Below are positions 1-8,310 of a stretch of DNA of 64,000 nt, piece after piece. Origin of the DNA: Gorsachius magnificus (lineage: Eukaryota > Chordata > Aves > Pelecaniformes > Ardeidae); contig CM067084.1 in NCBI GenBank assembly GCA_034008185.1, positions 15,582,385 through 15,646,384 on the forward strand, given 5' to 3'. The number at the start of each line of letters is the position of its first letter. The stretch's first letter is position 1. The notes under the pieces are model-generated. The model ran no database searches and had not been told where the DNA came from. It saw only the letters and a program-made list of their open reading frames with translations. A program made the position numbers and the translations under genes.

Positions 1-1622
1 CAGACGCCCGACTCTTGGGTACATGAGCATCTATGTGATGTACTTTTACAACCAAGTTCTCTACCTGGGCAGCAATATCTTGCCACAGTGCGGCAGCCCA
101 GATGGGTTTGCCTCTACGCTGCCAGTTGCTCTGCTTCCATTGCTGCAACCACCCCCACAGGGCATTTGCCACCATCCAGGAGTCAGTATAGAGATAGAGC
201 ACTGGCCATTTTTCTCTTTTAGCAATATCTAAAGCCAGCTGGATGGCTTTCACCTCTGCAAATTGACTTGATTCACCTTCTCCTTCAGCAGTCTCTGCAA
301 CTTGTCTTGTAGGACTCCATACAGCAGCCTTCCACCTTCGATGCTTTCCCACAAGACGACAGGATCCATCAGTGAACAGGGCATATTGCTTCTCATTTTC
401 TGGTAATTTATTGTACAGCGGGGCGTCTTCAGCACGTACCACCTCCTCCTCTGGTGATACTCCAAAATCTTTGCCTTCTGGCCAGTCCATGATCACTTCC
501 AAGATTCCTGGGTGACTGAGGTTTCCTATTCGAGCCCGTTGTGTAATCAGTGCGACCCACTTGCTCCACGTAGCATGAGTTGCATGATGTGTAGAGGGGA
601 CCTTGCCTTTGAACATCCAGCCCAGCACCGGCAGTTGGGGTGCCAGGAGGAGCTGTGCTTCAGTACCAACCACTTCTGAAGCAGCTCGAACCCCTTCATA
701 TGCTGCTAATATCTCTTTTTCAGTTGGAGTATAGTTGGCTTCAGATCCTCTGTATCCCCGACTCCAAAACCCTAGGGGTCGGCCTCGAGTCTCCCCTGGT
801 GCTTTCTGCCAGGGGCTCCAGGTAGGGCTGTTCTCTCCGGCTGCGGTGTAGAGCACATTTTTTACATCTTGCCCTGCCCGGACCGGCCCAAGGGCTACTG
901 CATGCACTATCTCCCGTTTAATTTGTTCAAAGGCTTGTCATTGTTCAGGGCCCCATTTGAAATCATTCTTCTTCCGGGTCACTTGGTAGAGAGGGCTTAC
1001 AATCTGGCTGTAATTTGGAATATGCATTCTCCAAAAACCCACAACGCCCAAGAAAGCTTGTGTTTCCTTTTTGCTAGTTGGTGGAGACATAGCTGTTATT
1101 TTATTGATCACATCCATTGGAATCTGACGACGTCCATCTTGCCATTTGATTCCTAAAAACTGGATCTCCTGTGCAGGTCCCTTGACCTTGCTTTGTTTTA
1201 TGGCAAAACCGGCCTTCAGAAGGATTTGGACTATTTTCTTCCCTTTCTCAAAAACTTCTTCTGCTGTATTGCCCCACACAATGATGTCATCAATATATTG
1301 CAGGTGTTCTGGAGCCTTACCCTGTTCCAGTGCTGTCTGGATCAGTCCATGGCAAATGGTAGGGCTGTGTTTCCACCCCTGGGGCAGTCGATTCCAGGTA
1401 TACTGGATGCCCCTCCAAGTGAAAGCAAACTGTGGCCTGCACTCTGCTGCCAAAGGGATTGAAAAGAAAGCATTTGCAATATCAATTGTGGCATACCACT
1501 TGGCTGCCTTTGACTCCAGTTCGTATTGAAGTTCTAACATGTCTGGCACGGCAGCACTCAGCGGTGGCGTAACTTCATTCAGGCCACGATAGTCTACTGT
1601 CAGTCTCCACTCTCCATCAGAC
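1..1622 (-). pseudogene. pol: retroviral pol: reverse transcriptase and RNase H (partial, broken)
   Basis: The frame begins near 1620 just after a change of register from the protease frame. Reverse transcriptase motifs appear in order: a first catalytic aspartate in ATIDIANAFF (about 1475-1505), the LPQGWKHSPT motif of the fingers/palm region (about 1350-1390), and the YIDD active site at 1286-1297. A single in-frame TGA at 938-940 interrupts the connection region; the same frame then stays open to the window edge. In that continuation RNase H is recognisable from the TDGS motif (catalytic Asp at 368-370), an AEVKA glutamate motif (about 250-262), YTDS (about 180-192) and HHIDAH (about 26-40). 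The enzyme copied the RNA genome into DNA and degraded the RNA strand. Integrase is outside the window. The TGA may have arisen by CpG decay of CGA, but this is inference. Confidence 0.93.
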
Positions 1623-2231
1623 GTTTCTCACTGGCCATATGGGACTGTTAAAGGGTGATCGAGTCTTGCTGATCACTCCTTGGCTCTCCAGTTGACGAAT
1701 CAGCTTATGGATGGGAATCAGGGAGTCTCGGTTGGTGCGATATTGCCGCCTGTGCACTGTTGTGGTGGCAATCGGCACTTGTTGTTCTTCAACACTCAGC
1801 AACCCCACAACCGAAGGGTCCTTTGAGAGACCAGGCAAGGTAGATAGCTGCTTAATTTCTTCTGCCTCCAATGCAGCTATACCAAAAGCCCACGGGTACC
1901 CTTTTGGGTCCTTGAAATACCCTCTCCTGAGGTAGTCTATGCCCAGGATGCACGGAGCATCTGGCCCAGTCACTATGCGGTGCTTTTGCCACTCATTCCC
2001 GGTTAGGCTCACTTCGGCCTCCAATACAGTCAGCTCTTGAGATCCCCCTGTCGCTCCAGAAATACAAATTGATTCTGCCCCTGTATGGCTTGATGGCATT
2101 AGAGTACACTGTGCACCGGTGTCTACTAGAGCTCTATACTTCTGTGGGTCTGACGTGCCAGGCCATCGAATCCACACAGTCCAGTAGACCCGGTTGTCCC
2201 TTTCCTCCACCTGGCTGGAGGCAGGGCCCCT
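1617..2231 (-). pseudogene. pro: retroviral aspartic protease and start of reverse transcriptase
   Basis: The frame carries LVDTGAQCTLMPS at about 2090-2130, the classic retropepsin active-site loop with catalytic Asp at about 2121-2123, and a later ILGIDYL segment like the second conserved Gly-rich motif. Its C-terminal part (SPFNSPIWPV, about 1622-1655) is the N-terminal fingers region of reverse transcriptase, so protease and polymerase are one polyprotein here. The frame ends at a TGA (1617-1619) caused by a register change, after which reverse transcriptase continues in another frame. Upstream it is in the same frame as gag, separated only by the TAG at 2232-2234, and no separate start codon is needed if that stop is read through. 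No dUTPase domain is visible between gag and protease. Confidence 0.9.
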
Positions 2232-2234
2232 CTA
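2204..2234 (-). promoter_or_regulatory. candidate gag stop-codon readthrough signal (TAG plus hairpin)
   Basis: The gag frame ends at TAG (2232-2234) and the protease frame continues in exactly the same register. Ten nucleotides after the TAG lies a perfect 6-bp inverted repeat (CCTCCA and TGGAGG, 2204-2221) with a 6-nt loop. In gammaretroviruses a UAG followed after about 8 nt by a pseudoknot directs suppression to make Gag-Pol. The layout here is similar, but a pseudoknot partner is not obvious and the TAG could simply be a decay mutation. Confidence 0.4.
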
Positions 2235-3280
2235 ATTCTGATCACTGTTGCTCATGGTTTGTGTATATGAGTCAGAAGTTCCTTCATCACAATCAGAATT
2301 AAGATCAGCTCTTCTATTCTGTCTGAAAAAACGACGATCTACCCTGTCTCTGGAAATTGGAGCAACAAGTTTCTTGGAAGAGCCCCCTTTTGTGCTTGTT
2401 TTTCTTTGCAACTCGCGTACTCGTGCCTCTAGGGCCGAAGTAGGTTTTCTGTCCCATTTCCTCATGTCCTCTCCATGGTCACGCAGGTAAAACCATAGAG
2501 TGCCCCGTGGTGTGTACCCTCGATATTCTTTTTCTTGAGCAGAAGGGCGCTTACTTCTAATGGCTGAGATACTGGTCTGTACAGGAGGGGAGTAGGACAT
2601 ATGCTTTTCGAATCGTTCAGACTTCCGGGACAGTTTATCCACAGCAGAGACGAGGGAAGAAGAGATACTTTCTTCGTATTCCCGGAGCTGGCCAGCCACT
2701 TCATCCACTGTTGGTCCCCGTCCAGCTTCCCAGCTCATTATTGCCCATGTGTTGGCATATGATGTTGGTGCGCTCCGTAACAACTTCCGCCACATGGGTT
2801 GTGTCCACCGGACACTATCTGGATCTTTAGGCAACTGGTCATTGTCCAGGTCACTATAAATCACTTCCAGGACAGCTAATTCCCTCAGGTACTGGATGCC
2901 TTTCTCCACGGTGGTCCATTTGCCTGGGCGATGTATGACATCTTCCTTGAAGGGATATCTTTCCTTCATGGCTGACAGTAGTTGCCTCCAGAGGCTGAGG
3001 ACTTGTGTCCCTTTTCCAATCGCTTTGTCAATGCCCCCTTCCCTAGAAAGGGATCCCAGCTGTTTGGCTTCCTTACCCTCCAGTTCCAGGCTACTGGCCC
3101 CATTATCCCAGCATCGGAGCAACCAGGTGACAAGATGCCAAGGCTGAAATCTTTTCTCATATCTCGCAGCTCACCCAAGGATAGAGACCGTGTAGTTTCT
3201 GTCTCATTTATGAGCTCTTCCTCTTCCTCCTCCTTTTGTGATGGCCCTGATTCATCCTCCCTTTCTAAACGAGTTGACTT
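2232..3280 (-). pseudogene. gag: retroviral gag body (frameshifted)
   Basis: The last part of gag is open from about 3147 to the TAG at 2232. It includes a charged capsid-like region with LLRCWDNGAS near 3100-3130, and a basic C-terminal third with RDHGEDMRKWD (about 2450-2485) followed by Arg/Lys-rich sequence. The upstream piece, from the TGA at 3281 to about 3150, is in the same frame as the membrane leader and includes an acidic Glu run and GELRDMRKDF (about 3150-3180); the register changes between these two parts at about 3140-3150, so this copy cannot make full Gag. No Cys-X2-Cys-X4-His-X4-Cys zinc knuckle can be seen in the C-terminal region, and I could not identify a standard major homology region. 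The gag assignment rests on position between leader and protease and on resemblance to avian ERV gag, not on a domain search. Confidence 0.8.
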
Positions 3281-4057
3281 TCACTTCCAAGATTTCTTCT
3301 TGTGTATAGGGGCAACTGATACTGGCACAGGTTCGCTCCCTGTTTCAGCTGCAATGCCTGTTGCTGGGGTTTGAGTAGCTGCAGTGCAGGTTGCAGGGGT
3401 TGGAGTAGCAGTGGTGCCTGTCGCAGGGGTTGGAGTAGCAGCGGTGCCTGTGCCTACGGCTGGAGGAGCTACAGTGAATGTCACTGAAGTTGGAGTAGCT
3501 GCAGTGCCTGTGTCTGCAGTTGGAGTAGCTACAGGGGGTGTCACTGAGGCTGGAGTAGCCGCAGGGCCTGTTGCAGGGGTCGATCTTTGGATGGTATATA
3601 ATTTACGTAGGAGTCTAACCCTGAGTAAAAGCTGAACTATATTCAGGAGACCTAGCAATAGGGCCATGCTAGTTGGAACATCCCAAGGATATTCAACATT
3701 CTCAAGAACTGTTGTAATTAGCTCAGAGAAGAAGGGGAAGATGGAGTAAGGTGACTCCCCCACAGGCTGGCTCTCCGAGGATAAAAAGTAAAATGTGTAA
3801 TTATTCATAATTCCCAATAGATGGTTCCCAAAATACAGAGGTGACAGCAATACTGAGTACAAATACGAGCTTAACCTGATGACCAATAATTTTATCATAG
3901 CATAAGCCAGTATTACACAGTACAGCAGGACAGTAACTTTAATCCACTTGCGAAAAGTGATAACCAGCAGCACAGGGAGTGCACACAGAAGGTAAGGTGC
4001 TACATAAAAGAACGCTGTGAACAAGGACAGCAACTCTGAGAGCAAATAAAACAACAT
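3281..4057 (-). CDS. membrane-spanning N-terminal leader of retroviral gag
   Basis: This 258-residue open frame starts at the first ATG after the primer binding site, about 90 nt downstream of it, which is the expected position of the Gag start. Residues about 2-35, 41-60 and 129-150 are strongly hydrophobic and look like membrane segments; a short region between (about 65-95) is also non-polar. Residues about 159-240 form a Pro/Ala/Thr repeat with a 10-residue period, encoded by a 30-bp DNA repeat. It ends in a basic IHKKKSWK tail and a TGA at 3281-3283. The same frame continues past that TGA into recognisable gag sequence, so the intact ancestor probably made one long polyprotein with a membrane leader; the TGA would then be a lesion. 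Function is unknown. It could anchor or target Gag to a membrane, or be an accessory protein. It is not env, which would lie after pol. Confidence 0.7.
   Translation of the reverse strand: MLFYLLSELLSLFTAFFYVAPYLLCALPVLLVITFRKWIKVTVLLYCVILAYAMIKLLVIRLSSYLYSVLLSPLYFGNHLLGIMNNYTFYFLSSESQPVGESPYSIFPFFSELITTVLENVEYPWDVPTSMALLLGLLNIVQLLLRVRLLRKLYTIQRSTPATGPAATPASVTPPVATPTADTGTAATPTSVTFTVAPPAVGTGTAATPTPATGTTATPTPATCTAATQTPATGIAAETGSEPVPVSVAPIHKKKSWK
3361..3580. repeat. 30-bp coding tandem repeat (about 7 units)
   Basis: Degenerate 30-bp units start at 3361, 3391, 3421, 3451, 3481, 3511 and 3541, with a partial eighth to about 3580. Each shares a core like TTGGAGTAGC on the plus strand. The period is a multiple of three and encodes the 10-residue Pro/Ala/Thr repeat of the gag leader on the minus strand, so copy number could change without breaking the frame. 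Confidence 0.9.
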
Positions 4058-4148
4058 TGCGACCAGCGACTATTAGACTAATATAACAAATGCTTATCAC
4101 AAATTCGTTTTAAAAATGTTCAGATCTGTTGTTATCTCAACCCTTCGG

Positions 4149-4166
4149 GCCCCACGTTGGGCGCCA
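4149..4166 (-). promoter_or_regulatory. retroviral primer binding site, tRNA-Lys(1,2) type
   Basis: The minus strand reads TGGCGCCCAACGTGGGGC, the 18-nt sequence complementary to the 3' end of tRNA-Lys1,2 used by viruses such as Mason-Pfizer monkey virus and visna. It lies 9 nt inside the LTR edge, in the right place to prime minus-strand DNA synthesis. This is strong evidence that the adjacent LTR is the 5' LTR of a minus-strand provirus. Confidence 0.93.
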
Positions 4167-4324
4167 AAATAGGACTGTCGTGGTTTAACCCGGCTGGCAA
4201 CTAAGCACCACGCAGCTGCTCGCTCACTCCCCCACCCCCCTCAGTGGGATGGGGGAGAGAATCGGAGAAAAAGGAAAAAAAAAAGTAAGACCTGTGGGTT
4301 GAGATAGAGACAGTGTAATAAGGG

Positions 4325-4365
<41 letters not shown>
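4325..4365. repeat. (ATA)n microsatellite within the LTR
   Basis: About 13-14 perfect copies of a 3-bp AT-rich unit, probably an expansion of an A/T-rich stretch in the R/U5 part of the LTR. Likely length-polymorphic. Confidence 0.95.
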
Positions 4366-4366
<1 letters not shown>

Positions 4367-4449
4367 GTAAGAAAATATACAGAATATATAAAACAAGTGA
4401 TGCACAATGCAATTGCTCACCACCCACTGACCGATGCCCAGCCCGTCCC

Positions 4450-4509
4450 GAGCCGCGATCACTCCCCCCGAGCCGTGATCACACCGCCCGAGCTGCGACC
4501 ACTCTGCCT
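4450..4509. repeat. 20-bp triplicated block in the LTR
   Basis: Three consecutive 20-bp units start at 4450, 4470 and 4490. Each begins GAGC(C/T)G(C/T)GA(T/C)CAC and ends in a C-rich stretch. They lie just downstream of the TATA-like box in transcriptional direction, so would be in R or early U5. Confidence 0.85.
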
Positions 4510-4790
4510 GCGACCGACCGATCGACCAACCACCCCCCCCGAGCATGATGTTATATGGTATGGAATAGCTCTTTGGACAGTTTGGGTCCTAGCTGTGCTG
4601 TACTCCCAGCTTGTTATGCACCTGGCCGAGCAGGAGAAGCTCAAAAAGTCCTTGAGCAGTCTGAGCACTACTTGGCAACAACTAAAAACATCAGCGTGTT
4701 ATCAACATTCTTCTAGCACTGAATCCAAAGCACAGCACTATGCTAGCTTCTGTGAAGAAAATTAACTCTATCCCAGCCGAAACCAGGACA

Positions 4791-5066
4791 CCTTTCACGT
4801 CTGTCACTGCTACTTTTGTTTAGCTTGTCTCTACAATCCCCTTCTCTATTCTTCTTCCTGTATGAAAACATTATTTGCTTGCTGTAAGGTACAAGTTATA
4901 TTGGTGGCTCCCCAGAGGGAATCATGTGGAATTTCTCCACCTAGCCTAATGACGATAAATTGAAGTTGACTTTTTTTGTTTATATCTGTGCATGCATACA
5001 TGCTTGTTTGATTATGGTTATGTATTTATGGCTTCATATCCTCAAATCTCTTAGTACATTAAAATT
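4791..5066. other. unique sequence between provirus and CR1
   Basis: A/T-rich DNA with no recognised gene or repeat. The bases just after 4790 would hold one copy of the provirus target-site duplication; the other copy is beyond the left edge. Confidence 0.5.
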
Positions 5067-5500
5067 ATAATCATAGAATCATTTAGGTTGGAAAAGACCT
5101 TTAAGATTATCAAGTCTTAAGCTAATACTGCCAAGTCCACCACTAAACCATGTACCTAAGTGCCACATCTACAGGTCTTCTAAACACCTCCAGGGATGGA
5201 GACTCAACCACTTTCCTGGGTAGCCCATTCCAATGCTTGACAACCCTTTCTGTGAAGAAATTTTTCCCAATATCCAATCTAAACCTCCACTGGCACAACT
5301 GGAGGCCATTGCCTCTTGTCCTATTGCTTGTTACTTGGGAGGAGAGACCAACACCCACCTCACTACAACCTCCTTTCAGGTGGAGAGCAATAAGGTCTGC
5401 CCTGAGCCTCCTTTTCTCCAGACTAAACAACCCCAGTTCCCTCAGCTGCTCCTCATAAGACTTGTGCTCCAAACCCTTCACCAGCTTCACCGCACCAATT
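5067..5500 (-). mobile_element. CR1 LINE fragment, 3' end
   Basis: The plus strand starts with the CR1 3'-terminal signature (AATCATAGAATC) followed by GGTTGGAAAAGACCTTTAAGAT, so the element points to the minus strand. The minus strand encodes the damaged C-terminus of CR1 ORF2 ([23 protein letters not shown], then [14 protein letters not shown], ending near 5143). Truncated at its 5' side near 5500, as is usual for CR1. Divergent from the copy at 19549, so older. Confidence 0.93.
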
Positions 5501-8010
5501 TGCACCGCCCATTTGAAATTTCACCTTTTTTTTTTTTAACCTAAAACGTAGTTTGATACTATAAAGATATAAAAGAATGCAAAATTTTTATAAATTAAAA
5601 GTTCAGGTCTTCAAAATGAGGGCAAAAGCTATGGCATCTTGATTTCATTGAGGTTTTTTATACAAGTTCAGAACATAATTTAAGAACAACTCCCATATTT
5701 TGCAAGCATGGGGCAATAACATACTAATATCCCACTGACACCTCAGGATTTAGAACCGTATTATTCAAGACTGTTATACTTCAGGGATTTTAGTACTTTG
5801 TGTCAGGCATGCTGCTAAAATAAAGACATGTTACACCTATGCAGTTTCATCACCTTGTCATTTAGACTGGACCATAACATAACCTGAGATGATGCAGGCA
5901 GGGGAAACACAACATACCACTCATTTCACTAACTCACATGCTGCATGCTGAAAAATGTTATTACTCCTGTCGAATAACCCCGTCATGCCCATTTCTATTC
6001 AGGCTTCACAGTTTAGTCTTTGGAAGTCACTGGTGATGTTAAAAATGATGAAGAATGATGAAAATACTATATGAGCTAAACTGTGAGAGTCTTCTGTCCT
6101 CTCTCAATCTGTTCCCACTGTTGCTTTCACTCACATGTGGTGTTGTAAGTCAATTAATATGAATTGAGTTTATTCATTTTGCTCACCCCAGAAGTATGAA
6201 GTTTCATGCATGTATGCCAAACTTATTGTCTCATACACTGTAGTTCTGTTTACCCATGTTTGGAAATTTCAGAGAGCTCATCAGAGGAAAACAGATACAG
6301 TTTTTCCATTGCACAATGGAACAGGCACAATGTTAGATCAGTATTATACCTGTCACAAAGAGAATATTACACCTGTGTCCCATTGTAATATCTTTGTTAG
6401 CTTAAAGACCCCAAGTCCCTCAGGGAGTGTCACAAATCCACATCGTGTCTGCTTGTGCTAGATTTTTGTATTTCTATCTCTGATTTAGTAGACAGATGTG
6501 AAAAAGCATATTAAGCCAGATAACTCCCTAGTAACTACACAGCTGCAGATGTTGAAGAGAGCAAGTTATTCTGGCTTAGGTCAGTATTAATTTATGCTCA
6601 AAACTTTCCTTCCAGACATGCCATTTTTTGATGGTATAATATATCTTACTGTTATTTTGGGCTGATCCCTCCCACATTGATCAAACTGCTTCCCCATCTG
6701 TGGCCTCTTCTAGCATAAAGTTGTAAAGCATTCAGATCCCAGTATTTGCTTTTCCTGGGCAAGGGGAGTAGTCTTAATTCACAGACAAAAGCAACAGTAG
6801 GTTAAAAAAGTCTTAAGGTAGCAGAATTTCAAGGCTTTACGATATCTTCTTACATCTATAAGAGTTTTCAAAAAGTTTCTTCTCTACATTCATCTTGTTA
6901 TTTCTGCTCAGAAGAGCAATGCAATCAACAGAAAAAAGTTCTAGTTTGCTTTTGTCACTGGCCAAATTCTGAATGTTCGTGTCTTTTTTTCCCCCTCCCT
7001 TTGATCTATCTAAAACTCTTACCAAATTCCTGCTCTGCTATGACCCCAGGTTTGGCAGAACCACAAGTTGAACTCTGTATAATATAAACAGATAGTACAA
7101 AATAAAGTGCTGCTTTATAGTCAATTGGCATTAGCTAGTGGTCATTCACGCTAGGGTAACATGGTTGCCTAATGCTTTAAAATTTGAAGTGGGCTGGGTA
7201 ACCATGCAGTTTTACAAGCTATTTTTAAACTGTAAACTGACCTCATTTAGCTTGGACCACTGCCTTTCCCATAAAGGAGAACATTAGTTTTAATTTTTTT
7301 AAAGTATATTTTAAAAGATTCTAGGTTAGTGAAAGTTATTCAGGAGTCTTAAAGTCTCTTCTGGCATCCTTCTGAGTTTAGTAGGAGTCTTTCCATGTTT
7401 TTCAAACATCTGTGGATGTTGAAAAAGAACAAACAGCTGGCCTTTGATGGAAAAGCTTCAAACACGGCATGGTACATTGCAGGCATGTGTCCTTTTGCTA
7501 TCAATCAGCCAACAAAGTTACAGAGCTACCTTAACATGGCACTTTTAGCAGTTCTTACTAGTTTCAGCTCAGCACCATGCTAATGAAGCTGAAGGGCTTC
7601 AGATCAACTTGGAGCATGAGTAGGAGCAAATTGTCATCTGCACAAAATATGTTGTTTAGATATACCTCCAAAAGATTGCCCCCACACACACATTGTCCCA
7701 TGCCAAATTAATCTATCACATTAGGACAGTATCCCAGCAAATGAGCTTATTCACTCTGGGAGTAGAGCAAGCAGAATTCATGTGGACAGGAATTTATTCA
7801 GGTTTGGAAAAGAATTGCAAAAGAAATGTCGTAGCCTACTGAAGCAGGCTAAGAACGGTACCAACACTAGAGTTCTCCTTGGTATTATTTCATAGAAATT
7901 ATGCCTGGAGAAAAACACCTGTCTGTGTAACATATGTCCTAACTCTTCCTTCACATGGTACAGACATACCAAGTTCCGTACCAATCTCAGTATTGGCCCA
8001 TGATCATGAC
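5501..8010. other. intergenic, no gene recognised
   Basis: A/T-rich DNA with only short chance reading frames on both strands. I see no splice-bounded conserved exon, tRNA or other RNA gene. Nothing beyond short homopolymers can be supported. Confidence 0.5.
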
Positions 8011-8310
8011 CAGGGACAGACTTTTTACTAGGCCCTGTAGTGATAGGACAAGGGGTAATGGTTTTAAACTAAAAGAGGGTAGATTCGGACTAGGTATAAG
8101 GAAGACATGTTTTATGATGAGGGTGGTGAAACACTGGAACGGGTTGCCCAGAGAGGTTGTAGGTGCCCCATCCCTGGAAACATTCAAAGTCAGGTTGAAC
8201 AGGGCTCTGAGCAACCTGATGGAGTTGAAGATGTCCCTGCTCATTGCAGGGGGGTTGGACTTGATGACCTTTAAAGGTCCCTTCCAACCTGTGATTCTAT
8301 GATTGTATGA
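8011..8310 (+). mobile_element. CR1 LINE fragment, 3' end
   Basis: The plus strand carries the CR1 ORF2 tail and 3' UTR: [11 protein letters not shown] coding at about 8040-8055, HWNGLP at about 8132-8150, then the 3' UTR motif GGTTGGACTTGATGACCTTTAAAGG and the terminal ATTCTATGATTGTATGA at about 8293-8310. The 5' end is truncated. Opposite orientation to the other three CR1 copies in the window. Confidence 0.93.

Larger units (their letters stand above)
1..4790 (-). mobile_element. partial endogenous retrovirus, 5' LTR to RNase H
   Basis: Read on the minus strand, this segment runs LTR, primer binding site, gag, protease, reverse transcriptase and RNase H, the normal retroviral order. The left window edge cuts it inside or just after RNase H, so integrase, any env and the 3' LTR are not visible, and target-site duplications cannot be compared. 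The tRNA-Lys-type primer site and the YIDD polymerase motif fit a class II (ERVK-like) or related avian lineage; I cannot assign the family firmly. The copy is damaged but readable: TGA at 3281-3283, a frame change near 3140-3150, TAG at 2232-2234 (possibly functional), a frame change near 1620, and TGA at 938-940. Long open stretches between lesions suggest moderate age. It lies about 18 kb upstream of the SMAD1 promoter, in the opposite orientation. Confidence 0.95.
4176..4790 (-). repeat. 5' long terminal repeat (about 615 bp)
   Basis: The segment is bounded by TG...CA ends with imperfect terminal inverted repeats (plus-strand TGTCGTGG at 4176, CCAGGACA at 4790). Its ends resemble an LTR family that is very common in bird genomes. 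On the minus strand a TATA-like ATATAA lies at 4551-4556, which would place the start of transcription near 4525 and give U3 of roughly 260 bp. It contains a 20-bp triplicated block at 4450-4509 and an (ATA)n tract at 4325-4365. The partner LTR is outside the window, so the two cannot be compared for age. Confidence 0.9.

Noticed and set aside
3281..4057. Membrane ORF as a retroviral Env
   Set aside because: It lies before gag, not after pol, and lacks signal peptide-SU-cleavage-TM organisation; it shares a frame with gag.
4201..4546. Minus-strand frames with poly-Ile/Tyr/Leu runs
   Set aside because: Translations of the (ATA)n microsatellite in the LTR, not proteins.
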